Origin: SVTX01 sp045632305
GTDB taxonomy: Bacteria; Bacillota; Clostridia; Oscillospirales; CAG-272
Direction of reading: 5' to 3'
DNA length: 31,749 nt
NCBI GenBank assembly: GCA_045632305.1
Contig: JAZQWL010000041.1
Coordinates: forward strand, 1 to 31,749
Shown here: positions 1-7,112 of the stretch, one piece after another
Layout: each line of letters starts with the position of its first letter
Numbering within the stretch: the stretch's first letter is position 1
The notes under the pieces: model-generated
Told to the model about the DNA's origin: nothing
The model's input: only the letters and a program-made list of their open reading frames with translations
The model's database searches: none
Position numbers and translations under genes: made by a program

Positions 1-30
1 AAAAAGGAGTCCAGCCGGACTCCTTTTTTG
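1..30. terminator. Intrinsic terminator at window edge
   Basis: A perfect stem of GGAGTCC and GGACTCC with loop AGC-C, flanked by A-run and T-run so it can stop transcription from either side. The gene it serves lies outside the window. Confidence 0.85.
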
Positions 31-35
31 TTTTT

Positions 36-167
36 CCCTGCTGGACTCGAACATTTTGCTTCACCTTGCGCCGACCGTAGGAGGCACAGGGGCGATGTTT
101 GCAAAGCAAACTCGCGGTGCAGCGAGCATAAGCGAGCAAACCTTGTCGCATTGTTCGAGTCCAGCAG
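36..167. repeat. Structured repeat, copy 1 (inverted-end element)
   Basis: The element starts with CTGCTGGACTCGAACA (38-53) and ends with its exact reverse complement TGTTCGAGTCCAGCAG (152-167), 16-bp perfect inverted ends. The right end resembles the T-loop and 3' strand of a tRNA (GTTCGAGTCC). Inside, around 93-115, is a stem GCGA-GTTTGC / GCAAAC-TCGC with a short AAA loop and one bulged T. It aligns end to end with the element at 198-332. The short open frames across it are not credible genes. It may be a non-coding mobile or tRNA-tail-derived repeat; no protein in the window explains it. Confidence 0.7.
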
Positions 168-195
168 ACCAATCGGTCTGCTTTTCTTTTTTCTC
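163..195 (+). terminator. Intrinsic terminator between repeat copies
   Basis: AGCAGACC and GGTCTGCT form a perfect 8-bp stem around loop AATC, followed by TTTCTTTTTT. It overlaps the right end of the first repeat copy. Confidence 0.75.
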
Positions 196-197
196 TT

Positions 198-332
198 TCC
201 CCGCTGTCCTCGTTCCGCTCCACCCTGCGCATCGCTCCCCGATGCTACAGGGGCGAGAATTTCGTCAGAAATTCTTGCTACGAGAGATGCCGTCGGCAGC
301 TCGAAGTTTGTCGCATTGTTCGAGTCCGGCAG
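198..332. repeat. Structured repeat, copy 2
   Basis: The right end, positions 308-332, matches 143-167 of the first copy at 24 of 25 bases. The left end (from about 199) is a degenerate version of the first copy's left end, and the shared core ACAGGGGCGA (249-258) is intact. The central hairpin has different bases from copy 1: GCGAGAATTTC pairs with GAAATTCTTGC around GTCA (11 pairs including one G-T). Pairing is kept while sequence has changed, which suggests selection on structure. Confidence 0.65.
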
Positions 333-624
333 GTCCATCCTCAACTCCCCACCCACTCCCCGATGCTTTGCATCTTCCCCTCGCCGTCCCCCGAGGGGAG
401 AGAATAACTGACGAATACGCTTCCGGATATTATTGTCTATCAAAGGATTATGTGAATAGGTGCAGGCATAGTCTTTTTTACCACGTCCCGTAGTAAATAT
501 AGAGAGTCCAGAGGAGAAAAAAACTTGTTTGGAAATTTGTGATGATAATCTTTTAGAGCTTTGAACTGAATATAATTTATAGTTGATAAATTTAATAAAA
601 ATTTTTTATTTTATACAGTTTCAC
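333..624. other. Intergenic, no gene seen
   Basis: A hairpin CCCCTCG/CGAGGGG lies at 377-398 and CTCCCCGATGCT (355-366) echoes part of the preceding repeat, so the repeat family may continue in decayed form. From about 420 the DNA becomes AT-rich and I see no coding frame or conserved site until the promoter at 625. Confidence 0.5.
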
Positions 625-653
625 TTGAAAAAATGTTCAAATTTTGATATAAT
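625..653 (+). promoter_or_regulatory. Promoter for the gene at 708
   Basis: TTGAAA (625-630), a 17-bp spacer and TATAAT (648-653). The ribosome site AAGGTGG follows at about 697-703, just before the ATG at 708. Confidence 0.8.
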
Positions 654-707
654 GGAATAAACAATTGTAAATTTATACAAATATTGAAAAATGCTTAAGG
701 TGGTTTT

Positions 708-1352
708 ATGGATCAAAAATCTCAAATGTACCAATTATTGAAAAAACAGAATAGTAAGATGATTTTTAAGGCAATTTTGTATTACGTATTTACGCCGCTT
801 TTAATTCCAGTTTCAATTTTTTGCTTGACTTACATAGGACATGTCATTAAATTAATTGCAAGGAATTGGAAAGCTGCAACAAATATTTTCAAAAATTCGA
901 TTACTCCAGAGGCATATAAACCTTTGGTGTCATATCAAGGTGAATATGATGACGTAGAAAAATACTTTACCGAAAAGGGAAATGGGGTTCATATAACTAA
1001 TAATTTCCTTATTATTAAGACTAAAAATTCATTTGACATACTTCCTAAAACAAGTATAGTGTGGCTGTATTATAGTATGGAAAAGGAGAGCTTAGTTACT
1101 AAATACGGTCATTCAAATATTCAAACTACCGTTGATAATTCTTTAGTTTTACACACCAACATAGGCAATAAATATAAAATAAGGTTATTCCAATCAACAG
1201 AGGGTATTTCTTCGAAGGTGTTTTTTTTTAATGAAGGAGCATCAGTTAATGATGTGTTGAAGTCGCTTCCCAATGCCGTATGGGGTTACACCCAAGCTTT
1301 AGAAAAAATGTATAAAAGCAATCCAAAAACGTTTTATGAAAAGAATGTATAA
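708..1352 (+). CDS. Membrane-anchored hypothetical protein
   Basis: 214 residues that I do not recognise. The start is supported by AAGGTGG five bases upstream and a consensus promoter. A basic N-terminus (residues 1-19) precedes a hydrophobic stretch at about 20-50 that could span the membrane once or twice; the remaining 160 residues look like a soluble, mixed alpha/beta domain with several short strands (for example GVHITNNFLIIKTKNSFDIL). The gene is markedly AT-rich compared with the housekeeping genes to the right and stands alone, with no partner gene on either side. AT-richness and isolation fit an accessory or recently acquired gene, but nothing shows its function. The topology suggests a single membrane anchor with a cytoplasmic domain. 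Confidence 0.7.
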   Translation: MDQKSQMYQLLKKQNSKMIFKAILYYVFTPLLIPVSIFCLTYIGHVIKLIARNWKAATNIFKNSITPEAYKPLVSYQGEYDDVEKYFTEKGNGVHITNNFLIIKTKNSFDILPKTSIVWLYYSMEKESLVTKYGHSNIQTTVDNSLVLHTNIGNKYKIRLFQSTEGISSKVFFFNEGASVNDVLKSLPNAVWGYTQALEKMYKSNPKTFYEKNV

Positions 1353-2003
1353 CTGAAGATAATCAGTTGTATTAAAAACAGACGCCTGACTCGGATACTT
1401 TATTCTGTTTTCCTCATCTGTCTTTGCCACTCAATGATGATAGTTATACCGATAAAATCACTATGCACAAGGCTTATTGATCACAAAATCGAGCCTTTTT
1501 AGCATAGTGATTTTATCTATAAAACTCGCTTTTATGACCTTGTTTGGGTTGATTGAACGGGGCGGAATTTCAACGAATACGCTCTGATTTTGTCTTTTGC
1601 GGGGGCAAGATTTCGTCTGATTTTTTTGTTTATCACGCAATTCAACCGACAAAAATCTTCAAAATTACCCATTTCACGCTGCATTTTCGGATTTTCTCTG
1701 CAAAATTTAAGAACAGCATTAGAATTCATTTTAAAACTTTTATGAAAAAATTAAATTTTTTATGAATTTGAAATTGTTATTTATGTCATATTTTTTTATT
1801 CAATTTTGTCAAAAAACCTCGAATTTTTGTTGTTGTATAATAAATAGGAAGAAGTTGCAAAATTTTATAAAATTGTTGAACTTTTTATCAATTTATATAG
1901 CATTTATTAATAATATATGCTATACTATAGTTAAGATGGGATACTTGTATTATTGTATCACAAAATAGCTGTTTTTCTGCTAAAAATCTATAAAACGGAC
2001 TGT
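1353..2003. other. AT-rich intergenic region
   Basis: No convincing gene. Short open frames exist on both strands (1461-1765) but have no ribosome site, overlap one another and resemble no family I know. The one clear structure is the long hairpin at 1451-1517. The stretch probably contains decayed sequence ending at the broken HIT gene. Confidence 0.5.
1451..1517. repeat. Long perfect inverted repeat / hairpin
   Basis: GATAAAATCACTATGC (1451-1466) is matched exactly by its reverse complement at 1502-1517. Nested inside are AAGGCT and AGCCTT, the latter followed by TTTTA, so the inner stem could act as a terminator for the gene ending at 1352. A mobile-element end is an alternative. Confidence 0.7.
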
Positions 2004-2019
2004 TGTAAGGCGCCTTACA
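2004..2019. other. 16-bp perfect palindrome at gene breakpoint
   Basis: TGTAAGGCGCCTTACA is fully self-complementary and lies directly where similarity to HIT proteins begins, with an in-frame stop (TAA) inside it. It could mark the junction of the event that removed the 5' part of the HIT gene. Confidence 0.6.
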
Positions 2020-2023
2020 TTGG

Positions 2024-2329
2024 CGCGACGTTGACGGACACATGTGCGCCATCCCGAAAAGCCATGTAAAAAACATTCTCGATTGTGACACGGATACCTT
2101 GAATCATCTTATGTCGGCGGTGAAGACCGTTTCAAATCATTGTGTTGACAATTGCGGCTACGACGGAGTAAATCTGCTTAACGCAAGCGACGAGAGCGCA
2201 GGACAGTCCGTTCCGCATTTTCACATTCATATTATACCGAGAAAGATTGGCGACGGAATTGACACATGGCCCGAGCTCCCCGGCGCGACATGTGAAATTG
2301 ATGAAATTTATAAAAAAATCAAGATCTAA
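2024..2329 (+). pseudogene. 5'-truncated HIT-family hydrolase gene
   Basis: The C-terminal two thirds of a HIT (histidine triad) nucleotide hydrolase/transferase. The reading frame runs through GHMCAIPKSHVKN to the hallmark HFHIHIIPR triad (His-x-His-x-His), preceded by QSVP as usual in the family. HIT proteins are normally about 110-140 residues and begin with a CIFC-type motif and the strand that precedes GH; here those roughly 40 residues are missing, because an in-frame TAA occurs a few codons upstream inside a palindrome. An ATG at 2042 could still start a 95-residue product, but it lacks a good ribosome site and half of the nucleotide pocket. I read it as a remnant. A terminator follows directly, so the 3' side of the original gene is intact. 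Confidence 0.75.
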
Positions 2330-2330
2330 A

Positions 2331-2373
2331 AAACACCCCACGGCTCAATTGATCCGTGGGGATTTTATTTTAC
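2331..2373. terminator. Bidirectional terminator
   Basis: CCCCACGG (2336-2343) pairs with CCGTGGGG (2354-2361), followed by ATTTTATTTTA and preceded on the other side by A-rich sequence. It separates the HIT remnant from the convergent XRE gene. Confidence 0.8.
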
Positions 2374-2585
2374 CGTCCGTCGAATTCTTTTCCGTTTACT
2401 AAAAAATCGATCGAAACGTTAAAATATTTTGAAAGTGTTCGCAGCATATTAATATCGGGATTTCGTTTTCCCGTTTCGTAGTATGAGATTGCCTCTCTTG
2501 TGATATTGAGATCTGTAGCCACCTTCAGTTGGCTGAATTTCTTCTTTTTCCTTATGATTTTTAATCCAATTAGTCCGTTTCTCAT
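2370..2585 (-). CDS. Small XRE-family transcriptional regulator
   Basis: 71 residues, essentially one Cro/CI-type helix-turn-helix domain: residues 6-62 hold FSQLKVATDLNITREAISYY, the usual helix 2-turn-helix 3 block, followed by ETGKRNPDINMLRTLSKYF, typical of Bacillota XRE proteins of this size. There is no additional effector domain. The start is supported by AAGAGGCG upstream on the minus strand. Immediately upstream lies a cluster of four GTAAC/GTTAC half sites, so autoregulation is likely (inference). There is no obvious toxin or partner gene beside it: its neighbours are the HIT remnant downstream and, across the operator region, the HTH-serine dehydratase gene on the opposite strand. 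What else it controls cannot be told. Confidence 0.85.
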   Translation of the reverse strand: MRNGLIGLKIIRKKKKFSQLKVATDLNITREAISYYETGKRNPDINMLRTLSKYFNVSIDFLVNGKEFDGR

Positions 2586-2610
2586 AATTATCGCCTCTTA
2601 TTTTTATAAA

Positions 2611-2685
2611 TTTATCCTATATTATTGTAACATTTTGTTACAATAAATTTGTAACGATTAGTTACAATTGCTAAAATAGGATAAA
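2611..2685. promoter_or_regulatory. Operator cluster upstream of XRE gene
   Basis: ATTGTAACA-TTT-TGTTACAAT (2624-2644) is a perfect palindrome; TTGTAAC-GATTA-GTTACAA (2649-2667) is a second one. An outer inverted pair TTTATCCTAT (2611-2620) / ATAGGATAAA (2676-2685) encloses both. The four half sites sit in the promoter region of the gene starting at 2585 on the minus strand and are the likely binding sites of that regulator. Confidence 0.65.
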
Positions 2686-2901
2686 AAAATATGGATAAAT
2701 TGAGCGTCTTGTTTTAATTATTAAACAAAAACACGGCAAAAAAATCAATTTTTTTGTAAATAAGGCGGGAGGCGTATCACGCTATTTATTTTATTGGATA
2801 TAATTTGTGAAATTACATTTATTGGGCTTTATCTCACCAATCAGATTTGATTATAAAAGAACAGTTAGGTTTTATTAAATGCAGGTGCACGGATATTTGG
2901 A

Positions 2902-2930
2902 TTGACATGCAAAATAATTTGTGATATAAT
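2902..2930 (+). promoter_or_regulatory. Promoter of HTH-serine dehydratase gene
   Basis: TTGACA (2902-2907), 17-bp spacer, TATAAT (2925-2930): consensus sigma-A-like elements. The ribosome site AAGGA is at 2957-2961. Confidence 0.9.
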
Positions 2931-2942
2931 TGATGTATCACA
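2920..2942. promoter_or_regulatory. Palindromic operator overlapping the -10
   Basis: TGTGATA (2920-2926), nine bases, TATCACA (2936-2942): 7-bp perfect arms that cover the -10 box and the expected transcription start. A protein bound here would block the promoter. The N-terminal HTH domain of the enzyme encoded downstream is an obvious candidate binder (inference). Confidence 0.6.
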
Positions 2943-2968
2943 GAATGAATTAAATCAAGGATATTACT

Positions 2969-4396
2969 ATGAAAATATTTGACAGTCAGAAAATAAAGGC
3001 GCTTCGTATTCAACGAGGCATTTCGCAGAAGGAACTGGCTCAATCGGTTTGCGTAAGCTATCAGACGGTGTCGAGATGGGAATCCGGAAAGGCGCAGCCG
3101 TCGGAGGAGAATATTGATGCTATGGCGCGCGCTCTCAACGCTGAGACGGATGATTTTTACCATTTAGAGCTTGATCAGCATGAAGAGATCAAGGGAATGG
3201 AATCCGTTCGCGAGATATACAAGATCGGACGTGGACCGTCAAGCTCGCATACAATGGGGCCTGAACGCGCGTGCAGAATGTTTATTGAGAAAAATCCCGA
3301 CATTGACGCCATGAAGGTTATTCTATACGGCTCGCTCGCAAAAACCGGCAAGGGACACGGAACCGATAGCGTGCTTGTAAAGACGGCTTCTCCTATTCCT
3401 TGTGACGTTGTGTTTGACTTTACGACCACGGATATTCCGCATCCGAATACTCTGGATCTTTTTGGATTCAAGGACGGAGTGGAGATCGCCCGCTTGAGAG
3501 TTATGAGCGTGGGTGGTGGAAGCATTGCGTATGAGGGCAAGGCGGAAGAAAAGAAGAAAAAAATATACACGCATCACACATTCGGTGAGATCGCTGCATA
3601 CTGCAAGGAGAAGGAAATTCATCTTTGGCAGTATGTGTTGGAGCACGAGGACGAGGGCTTTATAGAATATATGGAGCAGGTCTGGGACGTTATGAAGCAG
3701 GCGATTTTGCGCGGAATCAAGGATCACGGAGTTCTTCCCGGCGGTTTGTCGGTAAAGAAGAGGGCGCGCGAGCTTTATTCTCATCAGCATATTGACGAGA
3801 GCGCGCAGACAAGAGAAAACCGTCTTGTTTCTGCTTATGCCTTTGCGGTTGGCGAGCAGAACGCCTCGGGCGAGATGATCGTTACAGCACCCACCTGCGG
3901 CGCGGCAGGTGTGCTTCCCGCGGTGCTTTATTATCAGCAGAGAAAGAATAAATATACCGACCGTCAGGTTGTGAACGCCCTTATCGTCGCGGGACTTATC
4001 GGTAATCTTATAAAGACGAACGCTTCAATTTCGGGCGCAGAATGTGGCTGTCAGGCGGAGGTAGGAAGCGCGTGCGCTATGGCGTCTGCCGCGCTTGGCG
4101 AGCTTTTCAAGCTTGATATCGATAAGATCGAGTACGCCGCGGAAATTGCCATCGAGCATCATTTGGGACTTACATGCGACCCGATATGCGGTCTTGTACA
4201 GATCCCCTGCATTGAACGAAACGCGGTAGCAGCTATGCGCGCGATCAACGCAATAAGCTTGGCATCCTTCCTTTGGGATTCAAGAAAGATCTCGCTTGAC
4301 GACGTTATCAGGACCATGAAGGAAACGGGCAGAGATCTGTCGCAGTCCTACAAGGAAACGTCTGAGGCGGGTTTGGCGAAGCTCGTTATCGAATAA
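2969..4396 (+). CDS. L-serine dehydratase with N-terminal HTH domain
   Basis: 475 residues in two parts. Residues 4-62 are an XRE-type helix-turn-helix (GISQKELAQSVCVSYQTVSR, then WESGKAQPSEENIDAMARAL). From about residue 78 to the end is a single-chain iron-sulfur L-serine ammonia-lyase, which converts L-serine to pyruvate and ammonia. The beta-type part holds the SSSHTMGP motif (91-98); the alpha-type part holds GVLPGGLSVK (254-263), APTCGAAGVLPAV (307-319), SGAECGCQAEVGSACAM (355-371) and GLTCDPICGLVQIPCIERNA (400-419). Cysteines 310, 359, 361, 369, 403, 407 and 414 include the expected 4Fe-4S ligands. Ordinary SdaA or SdaAA/AB enzymes have no DNA-binding domain, so this is a regulator-enzyme fusion. 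ATG 2969 follows AAGGA and a consensus promoter; the HTH and the enzyme are in one uninterrupted frame. It is a single-gene unit ended by a strong terminator. Self-regulation through the palindrome at the promoter is plausible but inferred. Confidence 0.92.
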   Translation: MKIFDSQKIKALRIQRGISQKELAQSVCVSYQTVSRWESGKAQPSEENIDAMARALNAETDDFYHLELDQHEEIKGMESVREIYKIGRGPSSSHTMGPERACRMFIEKNPDIDAMKVILYGSLAKTGKGHGTDSVLVKTASPIPCDVVFDFTTTDIPHPNTLDLFGFKDGVEIARLRVMSVGGGSIAYEGKAEEKKKKIYTHHTFGEIAAYCKEKEIHLWQYVLEHEDEGFIEYMEQVWDVMKQAILRGIKDHGVLPGGLSVKKRARELYSHQHIDESAQTRENRLVSAYAFAVGEQNASGEMIVTAPTCGAAGVLPAVLYYQQRKNKYTDRQVVNALIVAGLIGNLIKTNASISGAECGCQAEVGSACAMASAALGELFKLDIDKIEYAAEIAIEHHLGLTCDPICGLVQIPCIERNAVAAMRAINAISLASFLWDSRKISLDDVIRTMKETGRDLSQSYKETSEAGLAKLVIE

Positions 4397-4400
4397 AAGA

Positions 4401-4433
4401 AAAGCAATCCTTTTTCAAGGATTGCTTTTTTCT
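4401..4433. terminator. Bidirectional terminator
   Basis: AAAGCAATCCTT and AAGGATTGCTTT pair around TTTC, followed by a T-run; T-rich sequence also follows on the other strand. It is shared by the convergent serine dehydratase and lipoprotein genes, the latter ending inside it. Confidence 0.9.
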
Positions 4434-4975
4434 GCATCATAAGAGGTCAAGGTCTCCAAATATTCAAATATCTTCGGCCTGTATTCTTCGAAATTCTTGT
4501 CGTAGGAAAAGAACGTGCAGAACCAATATCTGTCGGGCGCGTCGATGCATACGTAGTACATTCTGACATTGTTACCCGTGCCCTTGCTGTCGGGAGTTAC
4601 GAATTCAACGCAGGGCTGCCAGAGAAAGTTTAGGTTTACATCAGCACCCGAGTCCTTGCCTGGATTTACGTATTCAAGCGCCTCGACGTCGGTCGTGATG
4701 TTTCGTCCGTTTCCGGTGAAATAGTATTTTTCAATATAGAACGCCTCGAATTTCAGGTCGCCGTTTTCAGCGGCAAGCGTGCAATCGTCGGGATAGTATT
4801 TTTTAAAATTTCCGTCCAGAATAACCGAAATTCCTTCGCTTGCAAACATTTTTGTAACGCTTGAAAACTCTGCCTTGGGATCTTCCTCGATCTTTTTGGC
4901 GCATGACGAGGCGGCGGTGATAAAGAAGCATACAGTCAGAAGACAGCAAATTAAATTTATAATTCTTTTTTTCAT
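4415..4975 (-). CDS. Putative lipoprotein, unknown function
   Basis: 186 residues. The N-terminus is a lipoprotein signal peptide: KKR, a hydrophobic core at about 5-20, then AASSC with Cys25 as the predicted lipid-modified residue. The mature part (about 160 residues) carries no motif I recognise; it is rich in aromatic residues and has three further cysteines in its second half. AGGAGGGAG sits directly upstream of the ATG, so the start is well supported. It is divergent from the ABC-F gene and convergent with the serine dehydratase gene, so it forms its own transcription unit. The likely location is the outer face of the cytoplasmic membrane. Confidence 0.8.
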   Translation of the reverse strand: MKKRIINLICCLLTVCFFITAASSCAKKIEEDPKAEFSSVTKMFASEGISVILDGNFKKYYPDDCTLAAENGDLKFEAFYIEKYYFTGNGRNITTDVEALEYVNPGKDSGADVNLNFLWQPCVEFVTPDSKGTGNNVRMYYVCIDAPDRYWFCTFFSYDKNFEEYRPKIFEYLETLTSYDAEKSNP

Positions 4976-5003
4976 ATTCTCCCTCCTGATTGGCGATTTG
5001 TAC

Positions 5004-5032
5004 TTGAAAAAATTTCTAAAATGGTATATAAT
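5004..5032 (+). promoter_or_regulatory. Promoter of ABC-F gene
   Basis: TTGAAA (5004-5009), 17-bp spacer, TATAAT (5027-5032). A short leader of about 55 bases follows, with AAAGG before the ATG at 5096; there is no room for the long attenuator seen in front of some antibiotic-resistance ABC-F genes. Confidence 0.8.
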
Positions 5033-5095
5033 TATTATACATTATTTGAATGAAAAAGTCAACTTAAATTGATTTCCCCGAAAGGTTAAAAATAA

Positions 5096-7030
5096 ATGCT
5101 GAGCATTAGTGTGAACAATCTTTGCCTTGAATTTGGCGACAAGACAATTTTAAATAAGGTATCCTTCTCGCTTGAGGAAAATGATAAGCTCGGTATTATC
5201 GGCGTCAACGGAAGCGGAAAGACAACTCTTTTCAAGCTTATCTGCGGAGAGTACGAGCCGACCGACGGCGAGGTCTATATTTCTAAGGGCAAAACTGTCG
5301 GAATCCTTACCCAGTACGGCGCGTTTGACGATAACGAGTACACGGGCGAAAGTGCGCTTGAGCAGATGTACAACGCTTTTCCCGAGCTTCTTGATATGGA
5401 GAGTCGTCTCGCTTCTCTTGAGGGAAAGCTTGAAGATATAAACGATAAAAATCACGATTCTTACGTCAAGGAATATACCGCGCTTCACGAGAAGTTTATT
5501 TCGGACGGTGGTCTTGAATTTCGTGGACGTTGCTCGTCTATTTTATCAAAGCTTGGCTTTGACGAGGAGCATAAGAAAACCGACGTGAATCTTCTCTCGG
5601 GTGGGCAGAGAACCCGTCTCGCGCTGGCTATTCAGCTGTCGCGTGAGCCCGATATTCTCATGCTCGACGAGCCGACAAACCACCTTGATATTGAAACTCT
5701 CGGCTGGCTTGAATCCTTTCTTTGTCAGTACAAAAAGTGCGTTATGGTCATCTCGCATGACCGTTATTTTCTCGATAAGGTGACAAATAAAACCCTCGCC
5801 ATCGAGAATACACACGCCAAGCTCTATAACGGAAATTATACAAAGAGTATGGAGCAGAGAAAAATTGACCGCGAGATTTATGAGAAGCATTATCTCAATC
5901 AGCAGAAGGAAATTGCTCGTCAGGAGGCGTATATTGCCCAGCAGAGACAGTGGAATCGCGAGCGAAACATTATCGCGGCAGAATCCCGTCAGAAGCTGCT
6001 TGATAAAATGGAAAAGCTCGAAGCTCCCGAGAACGGCCCTCGCGGTATCCGTCTTGCCTTTACATCTTCGCTTGAGAGCGGAAACGACGTGCTTACGGTT
6101 AAGAATCTCTGTATGGCGTTCCCCGGCAGAAAGCTTTTTGATAACCTTAATTTTTTGGTAAAGAAAAAGGATAGACTTCTTATTGTCGGCCCTAACGGCT
6201 GCGGAAAGTCTACCTTGATTAAAATAATTATGCAGAAGCTCTACCCCGCGGCGGGCAGAATTGAGCGCGGGTATAACGTCGAGATCGGCTATTACGATCA
6301 GGAAAACCAGAATCTCGATCTCACAAAGACTGTTATTGATGAGCTTTGGGATGCATATCCAAATCTTCCCGAAACAAAGATCCGTTCTACCTTGGCGGCA
6401 TTTTCATTCCGTGGAGATGACGTGTTCAAGCTTGTAAGTGTGCTTTCGGGTGGCGAGAGAGCGCGGCTTACACTCTCAAAGCTTATTCTCTCGAAGATGA
6501 ACGTGCTTGTTCTCGACGAGCCGACAAACCACCTGGATATTGACTCCCGCGAGGCACTTGAAGGTGCGCTTGAGGACTTTGACGGCACGATCATTGCGGT
6601 TTCTCACGATAGATATTTTATCGAAAAGCTCTCAACTCGAATTATTGAGCTCAAGCCCGACGGCTACGTTGACGGAGATATGTTCGATTACAATATCGTA
6701 AACGTTGGCAGAGGTTATACCGAGTTCCGCGAATTTGTGGAGAATCGCAAGCAGAATTTGAGCGGTTTGAGTGTTGTTACGGCATCGAATGAGAGCAAAT
6801 CCAAGGAGGATTATCTCAAGAGTAAGCAGGATGCCGCGGATGCTCGACGTCGAGCAAATCGACTCCAGAAGCTCCAAAAGGAAATGGAATCTCTTGAAGC
6901 CGAGCTTTTAGAGGTCGAGGAGGCGCTTATGGGCGAGGCAGCATACGATTATAAAAAAGCCGCCGAGCTTGATTGTCGCAAAAATGAAATAGAAGAGCGA
7001 CTTATGGAGATCTATGAGGAGATGGAATAA
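5096..7030 (+). CDS. ABC-F family ATPase
   Basis: 644 residues, two ABC ATPase domains with no membrane segments, the layout of ABC-F translation factors that act on the ribosome. Domain 1: Walker A GVNGSGKT (36-43), signature LSGGQ (167-171), Walker B LMLDEPTNHLD (188-198). A charged helical linker (about 240-325, EIARQEAYIAQQRQWNRERN) corresponds to the P-site tRNA interaction motif. Domain 2: Walker A GPNGCGKS (365-372), LSGGE (450-454), Walker B LVLDEPTNHLD (471-481). Both switch histidines follow as SHDRYF. Residues about 565-644 are a Lys/Glu-rich coiled coil of the kind found at the C-terminus of Uup/YdiF-type members. Length and order match housekeeping members; no sign of a resistance-type linker extension. 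Single-gene unit with its own promoter and terminator. The exact subfamily is not assigned. Confidence 0.93.
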   Translation: MLSISVNNLCLEFGDKTILNKVSFSLEENDKLGIIGVNGSGKTTLFKLICGEYEPTDGEVYISKGKTVGILTQYGAFDDNEYTGESALEQMYNAFPELLDMESRLASLEGKLEDINDKNHDSYVKEYTALHEKFISDGGLEFRGRCSSILSKLGFDEEHKKTDVNLLSGGQRTRLALAIQLSREPDILMLDEPTNHLDIETLGWLESFLCQYKKCVMVISHDRYFLDKVTNKTLAIENTHAKLYNGNYTKSMEQRKIDREIYEKHYLNQQKEIARQEAYIAQQRQWNRERNIIAAESRQKLLDKMEKLEAPENGPRGIRLAFTSSLESGNDVLTVKNLCMAFPGRKLFDNLNFLVKKKDRLLIVGPNGCGKSTLIKIIMQKLYPAAGRIERGYNVEIGYYDQENQNLDLTKTVIDELWDAYPNLPETKIRSTLAAFSFRGDDVFKLVSVLSGGERARLTLSKLILSKMNVLVLDEPTNHLDIDSREALEGALEDFDGTIIAVSHDRYFIEKLSTRIIELKPDGYVDGDMFDYNIVNVGRGYTEFREFVENRKQNLSGLSVVTASNESKSKEDYLKSKQDAADARRRANRLQKLQKEMESLEAELLEVEEALMGEAAYDYKKAAELDCRKNEIEERLMEIYEEME

Positions 7031-7033
7031 AAA

Positions 7034-7071
7034 ATAAAAGCTTCACCCAAAAGGGTGAAGCTTTTATTTAT
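7034..7071 (+). terminator. Intrinsic terminator
   Basis: A 15-bp perfect stem (7034-7048 with 7053-7067, ATAAAAGCTTCACCC on the left) around AAAA, ending in TTTTATTTATT. Confidence 0.9.
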
Positions 7072-7112
7072 TAGTGCAGCCTGTTAAAACATTAGTTATT
7101 ATAAAAAATACA

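Noticed and set aside
28..493. Two overlapping plus-strand open frames of 127 and 145 codons
   Set aside because: They run across terminators and hairpin repeats, have no ribosome site, and their Ser/Pro/Arg-rich translation follows from the repeat composition.
1461..1765. Short open frames on both strands in the AT-rich gap
   Set aside because: Mutually overlapping, no ribosome site or promoter, no recognisable family.
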